Assembly (NCBI RefSeq): GCF_039710355.1
Contig: NZ_JBDKWZ010000004.1
Span: 186,001 to 250,000, forward strand
Direction: 5' to 3'
DNA length: 64,000 nucleotides
From: Rapidithrix thailandica
GTDB taxonomy: Bacteria; Bacteroidota; Bacteroidia; Cytophagales; Flammeovirgaceae
A model generated the notes under the pieces. It made no database searches. It saw nothing but the letters and a program-made list of their open reading frames with translations, and had not been told where the DNA came from. Shown here piece by piece: positions 9,340 through 18,060 of the stretch (within the stretch, counting starts at the first letter, position 1; each line of letters begins with the position of its first letter). The translations under genes were made by a program, and so were the position numbers.

Positions 9340-10416
9340 TTATCGCACTCGTATTCTTCTGCCAACTCTTAAAGTCGTTCTTCTGGAAATGCCGTTGAGT
9401 GCACAAAGCTTTCCAATGGAAGTGCGATACCTGCGGCTGATTTTCCAAAGAGAATCCCCGGAGCGTATCCGGTGGTATTGTGCTTTGGCATTGGCAATTA
9501 AGCCCGAATAGACTTTGGGGTTGATGGTAAATTCTTGGGCCAGTAATTTTTTCTCTCCGAAGTCAAACATATGTTTGGGGTTAAAAGCATGGCCTTTATA
9601 CCGTACTTCAAAGTGCAAATGCGAACCTGTACTACGTCCTGTGTTGCCACCCCAGCCAATCAGCTCTCCGGCTTTTACTTGGTCACCTACTTTTACCAGT
9701 CTTTTGTTCAAATGCCCATAGAGCGTTTCCAAACCATTGTCATGACGGATCAGCACATAGTGGCCATATCCACGGTAATTGTACTTGGAAATCCTCACCA
9801 CCCCGTCAAAGGCGGAAAAGACAGAGTCTCCTACTTCCAAATCCAGGTCGATACCATGGTGCCAACGGTACCAGCGCCTTCCGAATTTGGATGTCACCCG
9901 GGTCGTTTTCAAAGGAGCTGACCAGGATGTTTCCTTTTCCAGATCGAAAAGAGCGATTTTTACCGTATCGCTAAAGCTGGCAATGCTATAGGGGTAGGGG
10001 TTGACATTCTGTGTGTCCCAAATGGCGAAGTAATCTTCATTGTTGAGGTAGCGAAAGGGGATAGAGACATTGGGACTGATGATGACCGCATCTTCCAGGC
10101 ACGCTTCGTTTTGTGCATAAGAATCGTGCATGGAAAAGAGGTTGCTTTGAAAAATGTCCTCTTTTTGAGATTCGTCACATTGGGTTCCGTGTTCCCATAC
10201 CCATTCCGGATTGTAATAGGTAGAGTCAGCATGTAACCGCTTCTGTATCGCCTTTATAAGTATATCCGCTTCGGTATCAGAATGTGAAAGGAAGGATGGT
10301 TTTATATAACTGGCCGGGTTGATTTGCTTTTGTGCCAAAAGCATTGAACAAGAGCCCCAAAAGACCCACATCAAAACCAATAACCTTTTAGGAGTTGGAT
10401 TAAAGTTCAGCAACAT
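9340..10416 (-). CDS. M23 peptidoglycan endopeptidase with LysM domain
   Basis: This 358-residue protein has an N-terminal hydrophobic export signal (about residues 11-28, cleavage near LLAQ). The M23/LytM catalytic domain spans about 172-280, with zinc ligands His186 and Asp190 in HHGID, His235 in LYGHL, and the HxH pair His266/His268 in SHLHFE. A C-terminal LysM domain (about 314-358, YHRIRSGDSLWKISRRY) binds peptidoglycan. The enzyme should cut peptide cross-links in the periplasm during wall growth or cell separation. All catalytic positions are intact. A -7-like box TACTTTTG (10450 to 10443) lies 27 bases before the start codon, so it probably has its own promoter just after the thioredoxin reductase terminator. 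Confidence 0.9.
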   Translation of the reverse strand: MLLNFNPTPKRLLVLMWVFWGSCSMLLAQKQINPASYIKPSFLSHSDTEADILIKAIQKRLHADSTYYNPEWVWEHGTQCDESQKEDIFQSNLFSMHDSYAQNEACLEDAVIISPNVSIPFRYLNNEDYFAIWDTQNVNPYPYSIASFSDTVKIALFDLEKETSWSAPLKTTRVTSKFGRRWYRWHHGIDLDLEVGDSVFSAFDGVVRISKYNYRGYGHYVLIRHDNGLETLYGHLNKRLVKVGDQVKAGELIGWGGNTGRSTGSHLHFEVRYKGHAFNPKHMFDFGEKKLLAQEFTINPKVYSGLIANAKAQYHRIRSGDSLWKISRRYRTSIGKLCALNGISRRTTLRVGRRIRVR

Positions 10417-10456
10417 AGATAATTGTTGTTGTTTGAAGTTTGCAAAAGTAATGAAA

Positions 10457-10483
10457 AAAAGCTATCTGTGAAAGATAGCTTTT
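10457..10483 (-). terminator. Terminator after thioredoxin reductase
   Basis: AAAAGCTATCT (10457-10467) pairs with AGATAGCTTTT (10473-10483) around a 5-base loop. On the minus strand it ends in a T-run and lies 20 bases after the trxB stop codon. Confidence 0.8.
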
Positions 10484-10502
10484 CAAAAGTATTCTTTGCA
10501 AA

Positions 10503-11450
10503 TTATTCTTCGTTAACTAATTCTTTTGCAGCCAGGTATCTTTCGGCATCCAAAGCCGCCATACAACCGGAGCCCGCAGCGGTGACAGCTTGGCGGTAAA
10601 TATGGTCCTGAGCGTCTCCACAGGCAAATACTCCTTCCAAATTAGTACGGGAACTCCCTGCTTCAGTGATCAGGTATCCGTTCTCATCCATATCCAATTG
10701 CCCTTTGAAAATATCCGTGTTAGGTTGATGGCCAATGGCTACGAAAAATCCGGTTGCCTGTATATCTCTTTCCTCTCCGGTCACATTGTTTACGACTCTT
10801 ACGCCTTCTACCTCCTCTTTTCCCAGGATTTCTTTGGTAGAAGTATTCCAAAGAACCTCCAGGTTTTCGGCATTTTTTACGCGTTGCTGCATGATTTTAG
10901 ACGCCCGCATTTCATCTCTTCTCACCAACAAGTATACTTTTTTACAAAGTTTTGCCAAGTAGCTGGCCTCTTCGCAGGCCGTGTCACCACCTCCTACAAC
11001 CACTACATCCTGGCCTCTGTAGAAGAAACCGTCACATACTGCACAGGCAGAAACTCCTTTGCCATTCAGCCTTTCTTCGGACTCCAAGCCTAACCATTTA
11101 GCGGAAGCACCGGTAGAAATAATGACCGTTTCGGCGATCACTATGTGCTTTTCGTCTACCGTGACTTTATGGGCACCGGGGTTGAATTCCACATGGGTAA
11201 CATAACCCGTCCGGACGTCACAGTCAAAGCGCTCCGCTTGTTTTCTGAAGTCTTCCATCATCATGGGGCCTTGTACTCCCTCTGGGTAACCTGGGTAATT
11301 TTCTACATCATTGGTGATGGTTAACTGGCCTCCGGGTTGATCCCCTTGATACAATACAGGTTTCATTCCGGCTCTTGCCGCGTAAATACCTGCTGTATAA
11401 CCTGCCGGGCCTGATCCGATGATCAAACATTTTATCTTCTCTTCTGCCAT
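10503..11450 (-). CDS. trxB: Thioredoxin reductase
   Basis: This 315-residue flavoprotein uses NADPH to reduce thioredoxin in the cytosol. The FAD-binding motif GSGPAG (12-17), the redox-active CAVC (Cys136 and Cys139) and the NADPH-binding GGGDTA (153-158) are all present, as is the second FAD motif GVFACGDAQD near the C-terminus. The length matches the bacterial low-molecular-weight type. A thioredoxin-like gene lies about 1.1 kb away on the other strand, so a functional link is reasonable though they are not in one operon. A good terminator follows, so the gene is probably transcribed alone. Confidence 0.96.
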   Translation of the reverse strand: MAEEKIKCLIIGSGPAGYTAGIYAARAGMKPVLYQGDQPGGQLTITNDVENYPGYPEGVQGPMMMEDFRKQAERFDCDVRTGYVTHVEFNPGAHKVTVDEKHIVIAETVIISTGASAKWLGLESEERLNGKGVSACAVCDGFFYRGQDVVVVGGGDTACEEASYLAKLCKKVYLLVRRDEMRASKIMQQRVKNAENLEVLWNTSTKEILGKEEVEGVRVVNNVTGEERDIQATGFFVAIGHQPNTDIFKGQLDMDENGYLITEAGSSRTNLEGVFACGDAQDHIYRQAVTAAGSGCMAALDAERYLAAKELVNEE

Positions 11451-11590
11451 TGTCTTGTGTTTTAAAAATATTCCTATGTGCGTTTTTTGTATAAATAAAT
11501 ATCAGAAAAACGTATAAACATGTCGAAGGGTTTCCAGTTTGAACGTGTTACATTTTTTGAACAAATTCAGCCCTTAAATGTTTTGACAAA

Positions 11591-12196
11591 TTAATCCTCC
11601 AGTTCAATGGATTCCAACAAATCGGCCAATTCGTCAAAATTGTTGTAGCCTACTTTGATTTCCTCACTGCTTTGAAGCACGATCCCTTCGGGATTTACCG
11701 TATCCAAAATAGGGTTCAGGTTTTGCAGATCAAAACGGTACGCTAAAAAGATGCGGAATTGCTGACAAAGTTGAGCGATTGCAGCTTGGTCAAAGTTTTG
11801 CTGCGCTCCGAAATCCAAAATGAAAAAGGCAACTTGGGTATGGTACAAACTTAAATGAGTCCTTAATCCTTGTATATTGTCAAACTGCTCTACTGGTACT
11901 TTATAAATAATAGGAGTGTCAGAGGATGCAACTGAAGCAAGTTGGGCTTCCTGAGAGATTTCGATATAATCCAGTTGGAATCCGGAAAGATCGGGCGTTT
12001 CTTCGGAAGAAATTTCTCCGACTGCCTGAATCCCTGATAACCAACCCATAATTTCCTGAAAGTCCTCCGGGTTGACATATTGAGGGTGTACAGGATCTAC
12101 CGGGATGCCCATCATTTCCACTCCCATACCGGCACAGTATCTACCATTATGAAGGTTTGAGACTCCACTAACTTTAACTCTTGTTCTCAACGCCAT
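11591..12196 (-). CDS. TrpF-like beta/alpha-barrel protein
   Basis: The N-terminus (KVSGVSNLHNGRYCAGMGVEMMGIP, positions 8-32 in part) resembles the first two strands of phosphoribosylanthranilate isomerase, where K-C-G-(I/L)-x-N is the usual start. The catalytic Cys of that motif is replaced by Ser here (KVSG), and later phosphate-binding glycines are not evident. The protein has 201 residues. I therefore read it as a barrel protein descended from TrpF that has probably lost isomerase activity. No trp genes lie nearby. It is preceded and followed by short gene-free stretches, so it is likely a single-gene transcript. The function is unknown. Confidence 0.7.
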   Translation of the reverse strand: MALRTRVKVSGVSNLHNGRYCAGMGVEMMGIPVDPVHPQYVNPEDFQEIMGWLSGIQAVGEISSEETPDLSGFQLDYIEISQEAQLASVASSDTPIIYKVPVEQFDNIQGLRTHLSLYHTQVAFFILDFGAQQNFDQAAIAQLCQQFRIFLAYRFDLQNLNPILDTVNPEGIVLQSSEEIKVGYNNFDELADLLESIELED

Positions 12197-12566
12197 AGCT
12201 ATGCTGATTTTTTACTGCGCAAAGGTGGAAAAAATATTAGATTTATCATTAAATTTCCTTTATCAATTTGTGAGCACTTGCTTTATGTTGTTGTGTGCCT
12301 CCTCTTTTTTGCCTACCGGATTTATCCTGATTTGCAAAGTTAAGCGAATGCTATAGAAGTTCTTCGTGCCTGAAAAGGTATTTGAGGTTTTGTGATATTC
12401 GGAAAGGAATGTTGTATTTTTGTGCTTTTGTTTTCAGTGAGATACATTCCTATTGGGTATCTTTGGCCCGGTTTAATTTATCCTCTAGGCGCTGCCTTTT
12501 ATTTTGGATAAATTTGTGAGTTAGTGTTAATTTTAAAGTCGAATTAATCAATTAAAACTAAATATT
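12197..12566. promoter_or_regulatory. Divergent promoter region upstream of thioredoxin-like gene
   Basis: This 370-base stretch separates divergent genes and contains no reading frame. Two boxes fit TAnnTTTG on the plus strand. TATTTTTG at 12415-12422 has a TTTTG 22 bases upstream. TAAATTTG at 12509-12516 would give a leader of about 45 bases to the thioredoxin-like gene but lacks a clear -33 box. Either could drive the plus-strand pair. Confidence 0.4.
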
Positions 12567-12881
12567 ATGGCAGTAGAAATAGCTACGGATAGTACATTTA
12601 ATCAATTCCTGGAAAAAAATGATAAGGTAGTGGTAAAGTATTTCGCTAATTGGTGTGGAAGCTGCCGCCTTTTCAAACCGAAATTCAAAAGATTGTCAAA
12701 CGATGAACGCTTTGAAGGGGTGACTTTTTTGGATGTGAATGCTGAGGAAAACCCGGAGGCCCGTAAAAAAGCCGGAGTAAATAATTTGCCCTTTTTTGCG
12801 GTGTTTAAAAACGGTGTTTTGGTAGAAGGAGTACCTACCAGTAAAGAAGACGCTGTGGTGGAACTGCTTGGAAAATTGTAG
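12567..12881 (+). CDS. Thioredoxin-family protein
   Basis: This 104-residue single-domain thioredoxin has the active site W-C-G-S-C (Cys30 and Cys33) instead of the classical WCGPC. The family's cis-proline is present in the NNLPFFAVF segment (about residue 75). No signal peptide is present, so it acts in the cytosol, presumably reduced by TrxB. The Gly-Ser pair between the cysteines would shift the redox potential relative to standard thioredoxin, and together with the following DUF6952-like gene it suggests a specialised partner such as a peroxiredoxin encoded elsewhere. The gap to the next gene is 42 bases, so the two are probably co-transcribed. Confidence 0.9.
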   Translation: MAVEIATDSTFNQFLEKNDKVVVKYFANWCGSCRLFKPKFKRLSNDERFEGVTFLDVNAEENPEARKKAGVNNLPFFAVFKNGVLVEGVPTSKEDAVVELLGKL

Positions 12882-12923
12882 TTTTTTTTAATATTGAAAT
12901 AGAAGTTTAAACGAGGTTATTGT

Positions 12924-13166
12924 ATGAAAATACCTGTTATCAAAAAGCTTGTAGAGCAATATACAATAGAAGAATTGGAAAAAGCTGAGGCGGCACTTGC
13001 AGAAGAGCAAACTCCCGAAATTGTCATAGAGGGCAGTGATGAGGGCGAGCAATTGACACATGCATTTGCTGCGATGTGGATTAAAAAGAAAGTGGATGAA
13101 GAGAAGTTGGAGTTCAAAGAAGCTCTTCGGGAATATACGAAAATGGTAAGAGGATCGATCAGTTAA
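12924..13166 (+). CDS. Small conserved helical protein, DUF6952-like
   Basis: This is an 80-residue, acidic, mostly helical protein with no membrane segment. It matches what I recall of the DUF6952 family, short Bacteroidota proteins found next to thioredoxin and peroxiredoxin genes. Starting KIPVIKKLVEQYTIEEL, it continues with an acidic middle and a conserved-looking H-A-F-A-A-M-W-I-K segment. The function is unknown. It lies 42 bases after the thioredoxin-like gene and before a strong terminator, so a shared redox-related role is inferred from context. Confidence 0.75.
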   Translation: MKIPVIKKLVEQYTIEELEKAEAALAEEQTPEIVIEGSDEGEQLTHAFAAMWIKKKVDEEKLEFKEALREYTKMVRGSIS

Positions 13167-13208
13167 CTACTCGAGCATAATGCTTGTCCATGGCAATGAA
13201 GCTGTGTA

Positions 13209-13245
13209 TGAAAAAGCCACATACGATGAACATGTGGCTTTTTCA
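13209..13245. terminator. Bidirectional terminator
   Basis: A perfect 14-base stem (13209-13222 with 13232-13245; core AAAAAGCCACAT) with a 9-base loop lies between the convergent DUF6952-like and amidase genes. A-run and T-run flanks make it suitable for both strands. Confidence 0.85.
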
Positions 13246-13265
13246 TTTCTAGGTACAAGAGGGCG

Positions 13266-14051
13266 TTATGGTTGTATATGAAAACGGTCACTGTCCAGAT
13301 GTGCCGGAAACTTCTGGCGAAACTGCATTAATTTTTCCCCGCTGAGGCTGATCGTCCGTACACAATCTTCCGCTCGTAAATCCTCTACTAGTTCTCCTTT
13401 AAAATCGTATGCTTTTGAATCTCCGGCATATGTAATTCCTTTTCCATCGATGCCGATCCGGTTCACACCCACGGTGTAGCAAAGGTTTTCAATAGCACGG
13501 GCTGGCAAGAGGCAATTCCATGCATTGGCCCTGGCTGCCGGCCAGTTGGCAAGGTAGATCAGACAATCGTAGTTTTCCGCAGGAGTGGAACGGCTCCAAA
13601 CCGGAAACCGCAAATCATAACAAATCAAAGGACAGACTTTCCAGCCGTTGATTTCTTCAATGAGTTTTTGGGTGCCTCCGGCATAAGTCTTGTGTTCTTG
13701 AGCCATCCGGAAGAGGTGCCGCTTGTCATAAAAGGAATAGGAACCGTCCGGACGCATCCATATCAGCCGGTTAAAGTAATGACCGGCATCCACAACAATA
13801 TAGCTACCAACCACCACCGCTTGGCTTTGTGCCGCCATTTGCTTCAGCCACTTAAAGGTTTGTAAGTTTATAGGTTCGGCCAGTTGGGCGGCATTCATGC
13901 TAAAGCCTGTAGAAAACATTTCCGGCAATACGATCAGATCCGTACTTTGAGGCGTAATTTGCCAGAAAAGCTCCTCAAAATGTGCCAGGTTGGCCGTTTT
14001 GTTTTCCCAGTGTAATGCGGTTTGGATCAATGTGATTTTTAAATCAGCCAC
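13266..14051 (-). CDS. Omega-amidase-like carbon-nitrogen hydrolase
   Basis: This 261-residue protein belongs to the nitrilase superfamily. The catalytic triad is visible as Glu44 (VLPEMFSTGF), Lys110 (YDKRHLF) and Cys144 (LICYDLRFPVWSR). The wording of these motifs, including FSTGFSMN, is that of the YafV/Nit2 branch, which hydrolyses alpha-ketoglutaramate and similar omega-amides to the 2-oxo acid and ammonia in the cytosol, clearing a by-product of transamination. The length fits that branch. It is the last gene before the terminator at 13209 and follows the glucosaminidase gene, from which it is separated by a further terminator. Confidence 0.88.
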   Translation of the reverse strand: MADLKITLIQTALHWENKTANLAHFEELFWQITPQSTDLIVLPEMFSTGFSMNAAQLAEPINLQTFKWLKQMAAQSQAVVVGSYIVVDAGHYFNRLIWMRPDGSYSFYDKRHLFRMAQEHKTYAGGTQKLIEEINGWKVCPLICYDLRFPVWSRSTPAENYDCLIYLANWPAARANAWNCLLPARAIENLCYTVGVNRIGIDGKGITYAGDSKAYDFKGELVEDLRAEDCVRTISLSGEKLMQFRQKFPAHLDSDRFHIQP

Positions 14052-14133
14052 AGAGTTGAATGTAAAATGAGTGAATAAAACAATTCCAGAAAGTATAAAG
14101 ATAAGATAAGTGCTTCAATAAGCCATTCCACAA

Positions 14134-14161
14134 AAAAACCTCCGATGATTCGGAGGTTTTT
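14134..14161 (-). terminator. Terminator after glucosaminidase gene
   Basis: AAAAACCTCCG (14134-14144) pairs with CGGAGGTTTTT (14151-14161) around a 6-base loop. It lies 29 bases beyond the stop of the minus-strand glucosaminidase gene, ahead of the amidase gene. Confidence 0.85.
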
Positions 14162-14189
14162 GACCCAAAGGGTGAAACTTAAATAGGTT

Positions 14190-15155
14190 CTAAAATAAAC
14201 TAAACTGACCGGGAAGTTTCTTTTTCTTGCGCAGGTGGATTTTGTCTCCTGCTTGTATTTTAGAACCGTACCACATCTGGTTTTTCCGGAGTAGGTGTTC
14301 GAATTGAATGCCATAGCGTTGAGCAATGCCATACAAGGTTTCCCCTTTCTTTACAAAATGATACTCGTTGCCTTTGGCCGCTCTGGATCGCTTTCTTTGT
14401 AAGTAAATAATTTGTCCGGGAATTAGCCCGTCTCCTTTGCCTAATTCATTGTAAAGCTCCAGGCGTTTTACGGACAGTTCAAAGCGTGCCGCCAGACTTT
14501 CTTTGGTATCTCCTTCAGCCACAATTACCGCCTCCAGTCCATTGACGGAAGTCGTTTGTGAGGAAGAACTAAGAGGAGGAGAGTCAATATTTCCCGAGGG
14601 TGGGGTGACAGGGGTACCACCTGATTGGGAAGCATTGTCGTATTGGCTTAGGTTATAACGTTCGATAATATCGATGAGCTTCCGGGCATAGGTACGGCTT
14701 GTAGCATATCCGGCTTTTTGCAAACCCTTGGCCCAGCCTTTATAATCAGTAATTCGTAATTGAAACAAGTGTTGGTACCTCGAACGGGTAGATAAAAACT
14801 CGGCATGATCCATATAGGATTCCAACACCGTATTATACTTCCGGAAGCATTCGTTTCTCCGGTCGTCATTCATTCTCATGGACTTTCCTTTCCAATCATG
14901 GCATTTAATCCCAAAGTGGTTGTTGGCTTTGCGGGCAAGTGTGCTATTTCCAAAACCTGACTCCAACATCCCTTGGCTAAGGGTGATACTTGCGGGGATT
15001 TTTTTTAGATACATATTTTGAATGGCCGCATCTTTAAATGTATTGATGTAGCTCTCCGGAGTCATTCGGTTGGAGAGTTGGGCTTGACCTTCCAAAGATG
15101 CAAATGTTATTACCCACCAAAAGATCAGTGCAAAACGTATCTGCATTACTTTCAT
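14190..15155 (-). CDS. Exported glucosaminidase with LysM repeats
   Basis: This 321-residue protein has an N-terminal signal peptide (to about residue 25, GQAQ). The glucosaminidase (GH73/FlgJ-type) domain covers about 30-170: ITLSQGMLESGFGNSTLA holds the catalytic Glu region, followed by NNHFGIKCH, the usual FGIK segment, and by YMDHAEFL. A low-complexity Ser/Pro linker (about 178-200) leads to two LysM-type modules, the last being YHFVKKGETLYGIAQRYG. It should cut the glycan backbone of peptidoglycan during wall turnover. With the M23 enzyme at 9340 it is one of two wall hydrolases in this part of the window. Confidence 0.9.
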   Translation of the reverse strand: MKVMQIRFALIFWWVITFASLEGQAQLSNRMTPESYINTFKDAAIQNMYLKKIPASITLSQGMLESGFGNSTLARKANNHFGIKCHDWKGKSMRMNDDRRNECFRKYNTVLESYMDHAEFLSTRSRYQHLFQLRITDYKGWAKGLQKAGYATSRTYARKLIDIIERYNLSQYDNASQSGGTPVTPPSGNIDSPPLSSSSQTTSVNGLEAVIVAEGDTKESLAARFELSVKRLELYNELGKGDGLIPGQIIYLQRKRSRAAKGNEYHFVKKGETLYGIAQRYGIQFEHLLRKNQMWYGSKIQAGDKIHLRKKKKLPGQFSLF

Positions 15156-15332
15156 CGGTTTAATTGTTAAAAGAGTTATCCAAACTCATAAATTTTTGAC
15201 AAAAATTCCGTCTTACGGATTATTTTCAGTTCAAAGAAACAAACTATTTGTCAAATACGAGTCGACTTATCTTTTAGGTTTCAAAAATTGTCCCGGAAAG
15301 CAGAGGAGGTGATAGCCAAAAAATATAAAAAA

Positions 15333-15356
15333 ACCAGCTTCTACTTTGAAGCTGGT
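15333..15356 (-). terminator. Terminator after universal stress protein gene
   Basis: ACCAGCTTC (15333-15341) pairs with GAAGCTGGT (15348-15356). On the minus strand the stem is followed by a run of seven Ts. Confidence 0.85.
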
Positions 15357-15424
15357 AGGATATTTATACCTTTTATTGAAGCATGTTCAGAAATCTACCG
15401 ACTGAGAAAGTTGATAACGAGGGA

Positions 15425-16300
15425 TTATTCGTGTTGGTTGAAAGTTAACACAGAGCGCTTGGCGTGATTGGCCACTTTCTCCGCAATACTACCATATAAG
15501 AGGTGAGCGAGCCCGGTTCTGCCATGGGTGATCATCGAAATCATATCGGCATTGATGGAATTGCTGAATGCCCGGATGCCATGTTCCGTACTGTTGTCTT
15601 TGTAGGTATTGATCGTGTATTTTTCCAATTGAAATAATTGCGCAAACTCTTTCATTCTTTTTTGAGCTTTGTCTTCCATCGAAAGGCTTTTGATGACCGT
15701 CAGCAAATGGAGTTGGGCATCAAAGATTTCTTGTAGCATTTTCAGTTCTTCTACCGCTTCGCGATTGATTTTTTTGAAATCCGATGCAAAGACAATTTGC
15801 CCCATTTGTGGGTGTTCCGCACGGTTTTTTACGATAAACACCGGCTTTTTCACCTTGCGGATAATTTGTTCGATCGTAAGGTGTATCGCATGATCTTCCA
15901 ATTGCGAACATTGAGAGGCAACCATGATCAAGTCCGCTTCGTTTTCCGCAATAAACGTTGCCAGTTTTTTAGATTTATTGTCAAAAATAATCTGCTCCTG
16001 GATCGTAACCCCTGCGTCAGAATAACGGTTGATCAGTTCGCCAATGCGGTATTTGACTACTTCCAATAATTTATGGACATAGTGATCGTGCAAGCGGCTG
16101 TCTGTAGCACCACCGATTCCGGCTCCCCCTACGGAACCAATGCCACTGCCAAGCCCTCCGCTAATGGCCGGGGGAACATCTACCACATGAAACAAAGTGA
16201 TCTTGGCATTTCGCTTTTTGGCAATGGATACAGCAAGATCTAAGGCATTATCAGCTTCTTCGGAAAAGTCGGTGGAAACGAGAATAGTATTTATTTCCAT
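15425..16300 (-). CDS. Tandem-domain universal stress protein
   Basis: The 291-residue protein contains two UspA-like domains. The first (about 1-155) begins NTILVSTDFSEEADNALDLA and ends with MVASQCSQLEDHAI; the second (about 165-291) begins GQIVFASDFKKINREA and ends MISMITHGRTGLAHLLYGS, a version of the G-2x-G-9x-G(S/T) nucleotide-binding motif. A glycine-rich insert (SGGLGSGIGSVGGAGIGG, about 50-67) in the first domain is unusual. It is a cytosolic stress-response protein. It has its own terminator and is preceded by the prohibitin-like gene's terminator, so it is a single-gene unit. Confidence 0.9.
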   Translation of the reverse strand: MEINTILVSTDFSEEADNALDLAVSIAKKRNAKITLFHVVDVPPAISGGLGSGIGSVGGAGIGGATDSRLHDHYVHKLLEVVKYRIGELINRYSDAGVTIQEQIIFDNKSKKLATFIAENEADLIMVASQCSQLEDHAIHLTIEQIIRKVKKPVFIVKNRAEHPQMGQIVFASDFKKINREAVEELKMLQEIFDAQLHLLTVIKSLSMEDKAQKRMKEFAQLFQLEKYTINTYKDNSTEHGIRAFSNSINADMISMITHGRTGLAHLLYGSIAEKVANHAKRSVLTFNQHE

Positions 16301-16477
16301 GATTTTTTGGTGTTTATGAAGTAATTATTAAGGTATAATGTAAGGGATATTTGGAAAATGTACAAAAAATACCCGCTGATTTGCCTGTAACAATTGTTAA
16401 TCCATTGGTGTATGCCAAGAAAGGATGTGATTTTTTTAATAGAAAGGAGTAAAATAGGGGTTGAAACTGAAGTGCAT

Positions 16478-16510
16478 TCAAAAAGGCATTGTACACCAAT
16501 GCCTTTTTGA
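16478..16510 (-). terminator. Terminator after prohibitin-like gene
   Basis: A perfect 14-base stem (16478-16491 with 16497-16510, core AAAAAGGCATTG) with a 5-base loop lies about 55 bases after the stop of the minus-strand prohibitin-like gene. Confidence 0.85.
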
Positions 16511-16563
16511 GTTTTTTATTATCGGGCCAAGTCATGGCCATTACCTTTTTTGGATACTTCTTT

Positions 16564-17379
16564 TTAATTGCCAAGAATGACCGGAAGTCCATCTTTGCCG
16601 CTACCGATGATAATGACTTTGGAGTTAGACGAACTGATCAATTCCCGGGTAGCTTCAATCCCCCGCATTTTCAAGAGGTTGTCTGTCAGACTACTGTTGA
16701 TGATTTGGTTGGCTTTAGCTTCCCCTTCGGCGGCAATCCGTTTACGTTCTGCTTCACTTTTCTCTTTTTCCAGTTTAAACGTATAAGCCAAAGCCTCTTG
16801 TTCCTGTTGCAGTTTATTTTCAATAGCTTGTTTGATCTGCTCCGGCAAGCGGATAGAACGGATCAAAAGGGTTTTCATTTCAATATTGTTACCGGTGAGT
16901 ACATTATGCGTTTCGGCTTTAATGGTGGTTTCCACTTCACCGCGCCGGGTTGAATAAATTTCCTCTGCGGTAAACCGGCCCATTACCTGCCGGACAGCAG
17001 AGCGGACCTCCGGAATAATTAATGTAGTGGGGTAAGACACTCCGAAGGATTCGTGCAAAAAGCCAATCCGGTCGTAGATGGGGTGGTAACGCACAGTGAC
17101 ATCCACGGCAATGGATAGCCCGTTTTTATCCAGAACGTCCATCGTTTCTTCTATTTGTTGTTCTTTTACATTGTAATTGATGAAAGAATTCCAGGGGGCG
17201 ATGATATGAAAACCGGGGATAAGCACATTTTCTTTATCCAATCCTCCGCCAAATTTTTTAAAAATGACGGCTCTTTGTCCCGGTTGAAGCGTGTAAAAAA
17301 TATTATTTGAAAAATAAATAATCAGTATTAAGGCCACTGCGCCTCCTACAATCAGGGGTAATAGGTTTTTGTTTTGCAT
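16564..17379 (-). CDS. Prohibitin-like SPFH/band-7 membrane protein
   Basis: This 271-residue protein has one N-terminal membrane helix (about residues 8-25), then a band-7/SPFH domain (about 28-210) starting YTLQPGQRAVIFKKFGG, and a coiled-coil tail rich in Glu, Lys and Ala (about 195-235, KLEKEKSEAERKRIAAEGEA). That order is typical of prohibitins, which form rings at the membrane and modulate proteases such as FtsH. It probably faces the periplasm or anchors a membrane microdomain. Its upstream gap carries one copy of the 162-bp dispersed repeat. Confidence 0.9.
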   Translation of the reverse strand: MQNKNLLPLIVGGAVALILIIYFSNNIFYTLQPGQRAVIFKKFGGGLDKENVLIPGFHIIAPWNSFINYNVKEQQIEETMDVLDKNGLSIAVDVTVRYHPIYDRIGFLHESFGVSYPTTLIIPEVRSAVRQVMGRFTAEEIYSTRRGEVETTIKAETHNVLTGNNIEMKTLLIRSIRLPEQIKQAIENKLQQEQEALAYTFKLEKEKSEAERKRIAAEGEAKANQIINSSLTDNLLKMRGIEATRELISSSNSKVIIIGSGKDGLPVILGN

Positions 17380-17530
17380 ATCTTCCAGAGTTTGCTTTGG
17401 TGTCTGTATTTACAATATTTTATTAGGTAATAAAAACCGCCTTCGACAAAAATTACATATATTCTTGTTTAATAAAACAATCGGCTCTTTTTTCTTTTGA
17501 AATGGAGTGAAATTCTCTTTTTTTCTTATT

Positions 17531-17692
17531 GAAGTGAATTAACCTTTTTCTTTTTGCTGAAAAATGTTTCAAAAACGCCTCCTCTGTGTTACTTTTTTCA
17601 ACAATAGCTTTGGCTATTCTCTTCAAAAAGTGCCTTGATAAGCCGGTTTTGATTCCATTTTCGGTCAAAAACTAATAAGTGTAAACCACTTC
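17531..17692. repeat. Dispersed 162-bp repeat, copy 1
   Basis: This segment matches 22827-22987 at about 92% by eye. Both copies begin GAAGTGAATTAACC and end AAACCACTTC, giving GAAGTG/CACTTC inverted ends. This copy is flanked by ATT on both sides (17528-17530 and 17693-17695), consistent with a 3-base target duplication. Inside is a short inverted repeat, AATAGC/GCTATT. A minus-strand reading frame crosses each copy, but most substitutions between copies change the amino acid, so it is not likely a conserved protein. I read it as a small non-autonomous mobile element or remnant. The rest of the 17380-18060 gap holds no gene apart from the promoter near 18015. Confidence 0.75.
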
Positions 17693-17990
17693 ATTCTCAG
17701 CTCTTACCTGTTCTTTTACGTTTACCTTGCTTTTCGTATTTAATTTTCTAAGATGAATTTAATGATTTTCGATAATATTCGCCAGAAGGAAGGCCAGTGT
17801 TTGATTTCATCCGCTATAAGTCTCCTCTTTAGAGGATTCCCGGATTTTTATTCTTGTAAGTAAAAATATACATTATTATTTCTTAATTTAACTATGCAAT
17901 GATAAGAGTGTATGTACCTCGGAAAGGTTTCTTAAGTAGGGGTTGTCTGCATTTTTTGGAGGAAGCGTTCCCCCTCACTTTTATCGTGGG

Positions 17991-18022
17991 TTTAAAGTAT
18001 AAAAATCAAACTCCTATATTTG
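17991..18022 (+). promoter_or_regulatory. Promoter of the DUF3467 gene
   Basis: TATATTTG at 18015-18022 matches the Bacteroidota -7 box TAnnTTTG. A TTTA at 17991-17994, 20 bases upstream, is an acceptable -33 element. The leader to the ATG at 18061 would be about 33 bases. Confidence 0.55.
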
Positions 18023-18060
18023 CGGAGAGCAAATTTCCACTTAAATAAATTTGATGAATT

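Noticed and set aside
17453..17668. Small protein encoded on the minus strand over repeat copy 1
   Set aside because: The frame lies mostly within the dispersed repeat, and changes between copies mostly alter the amino acid.
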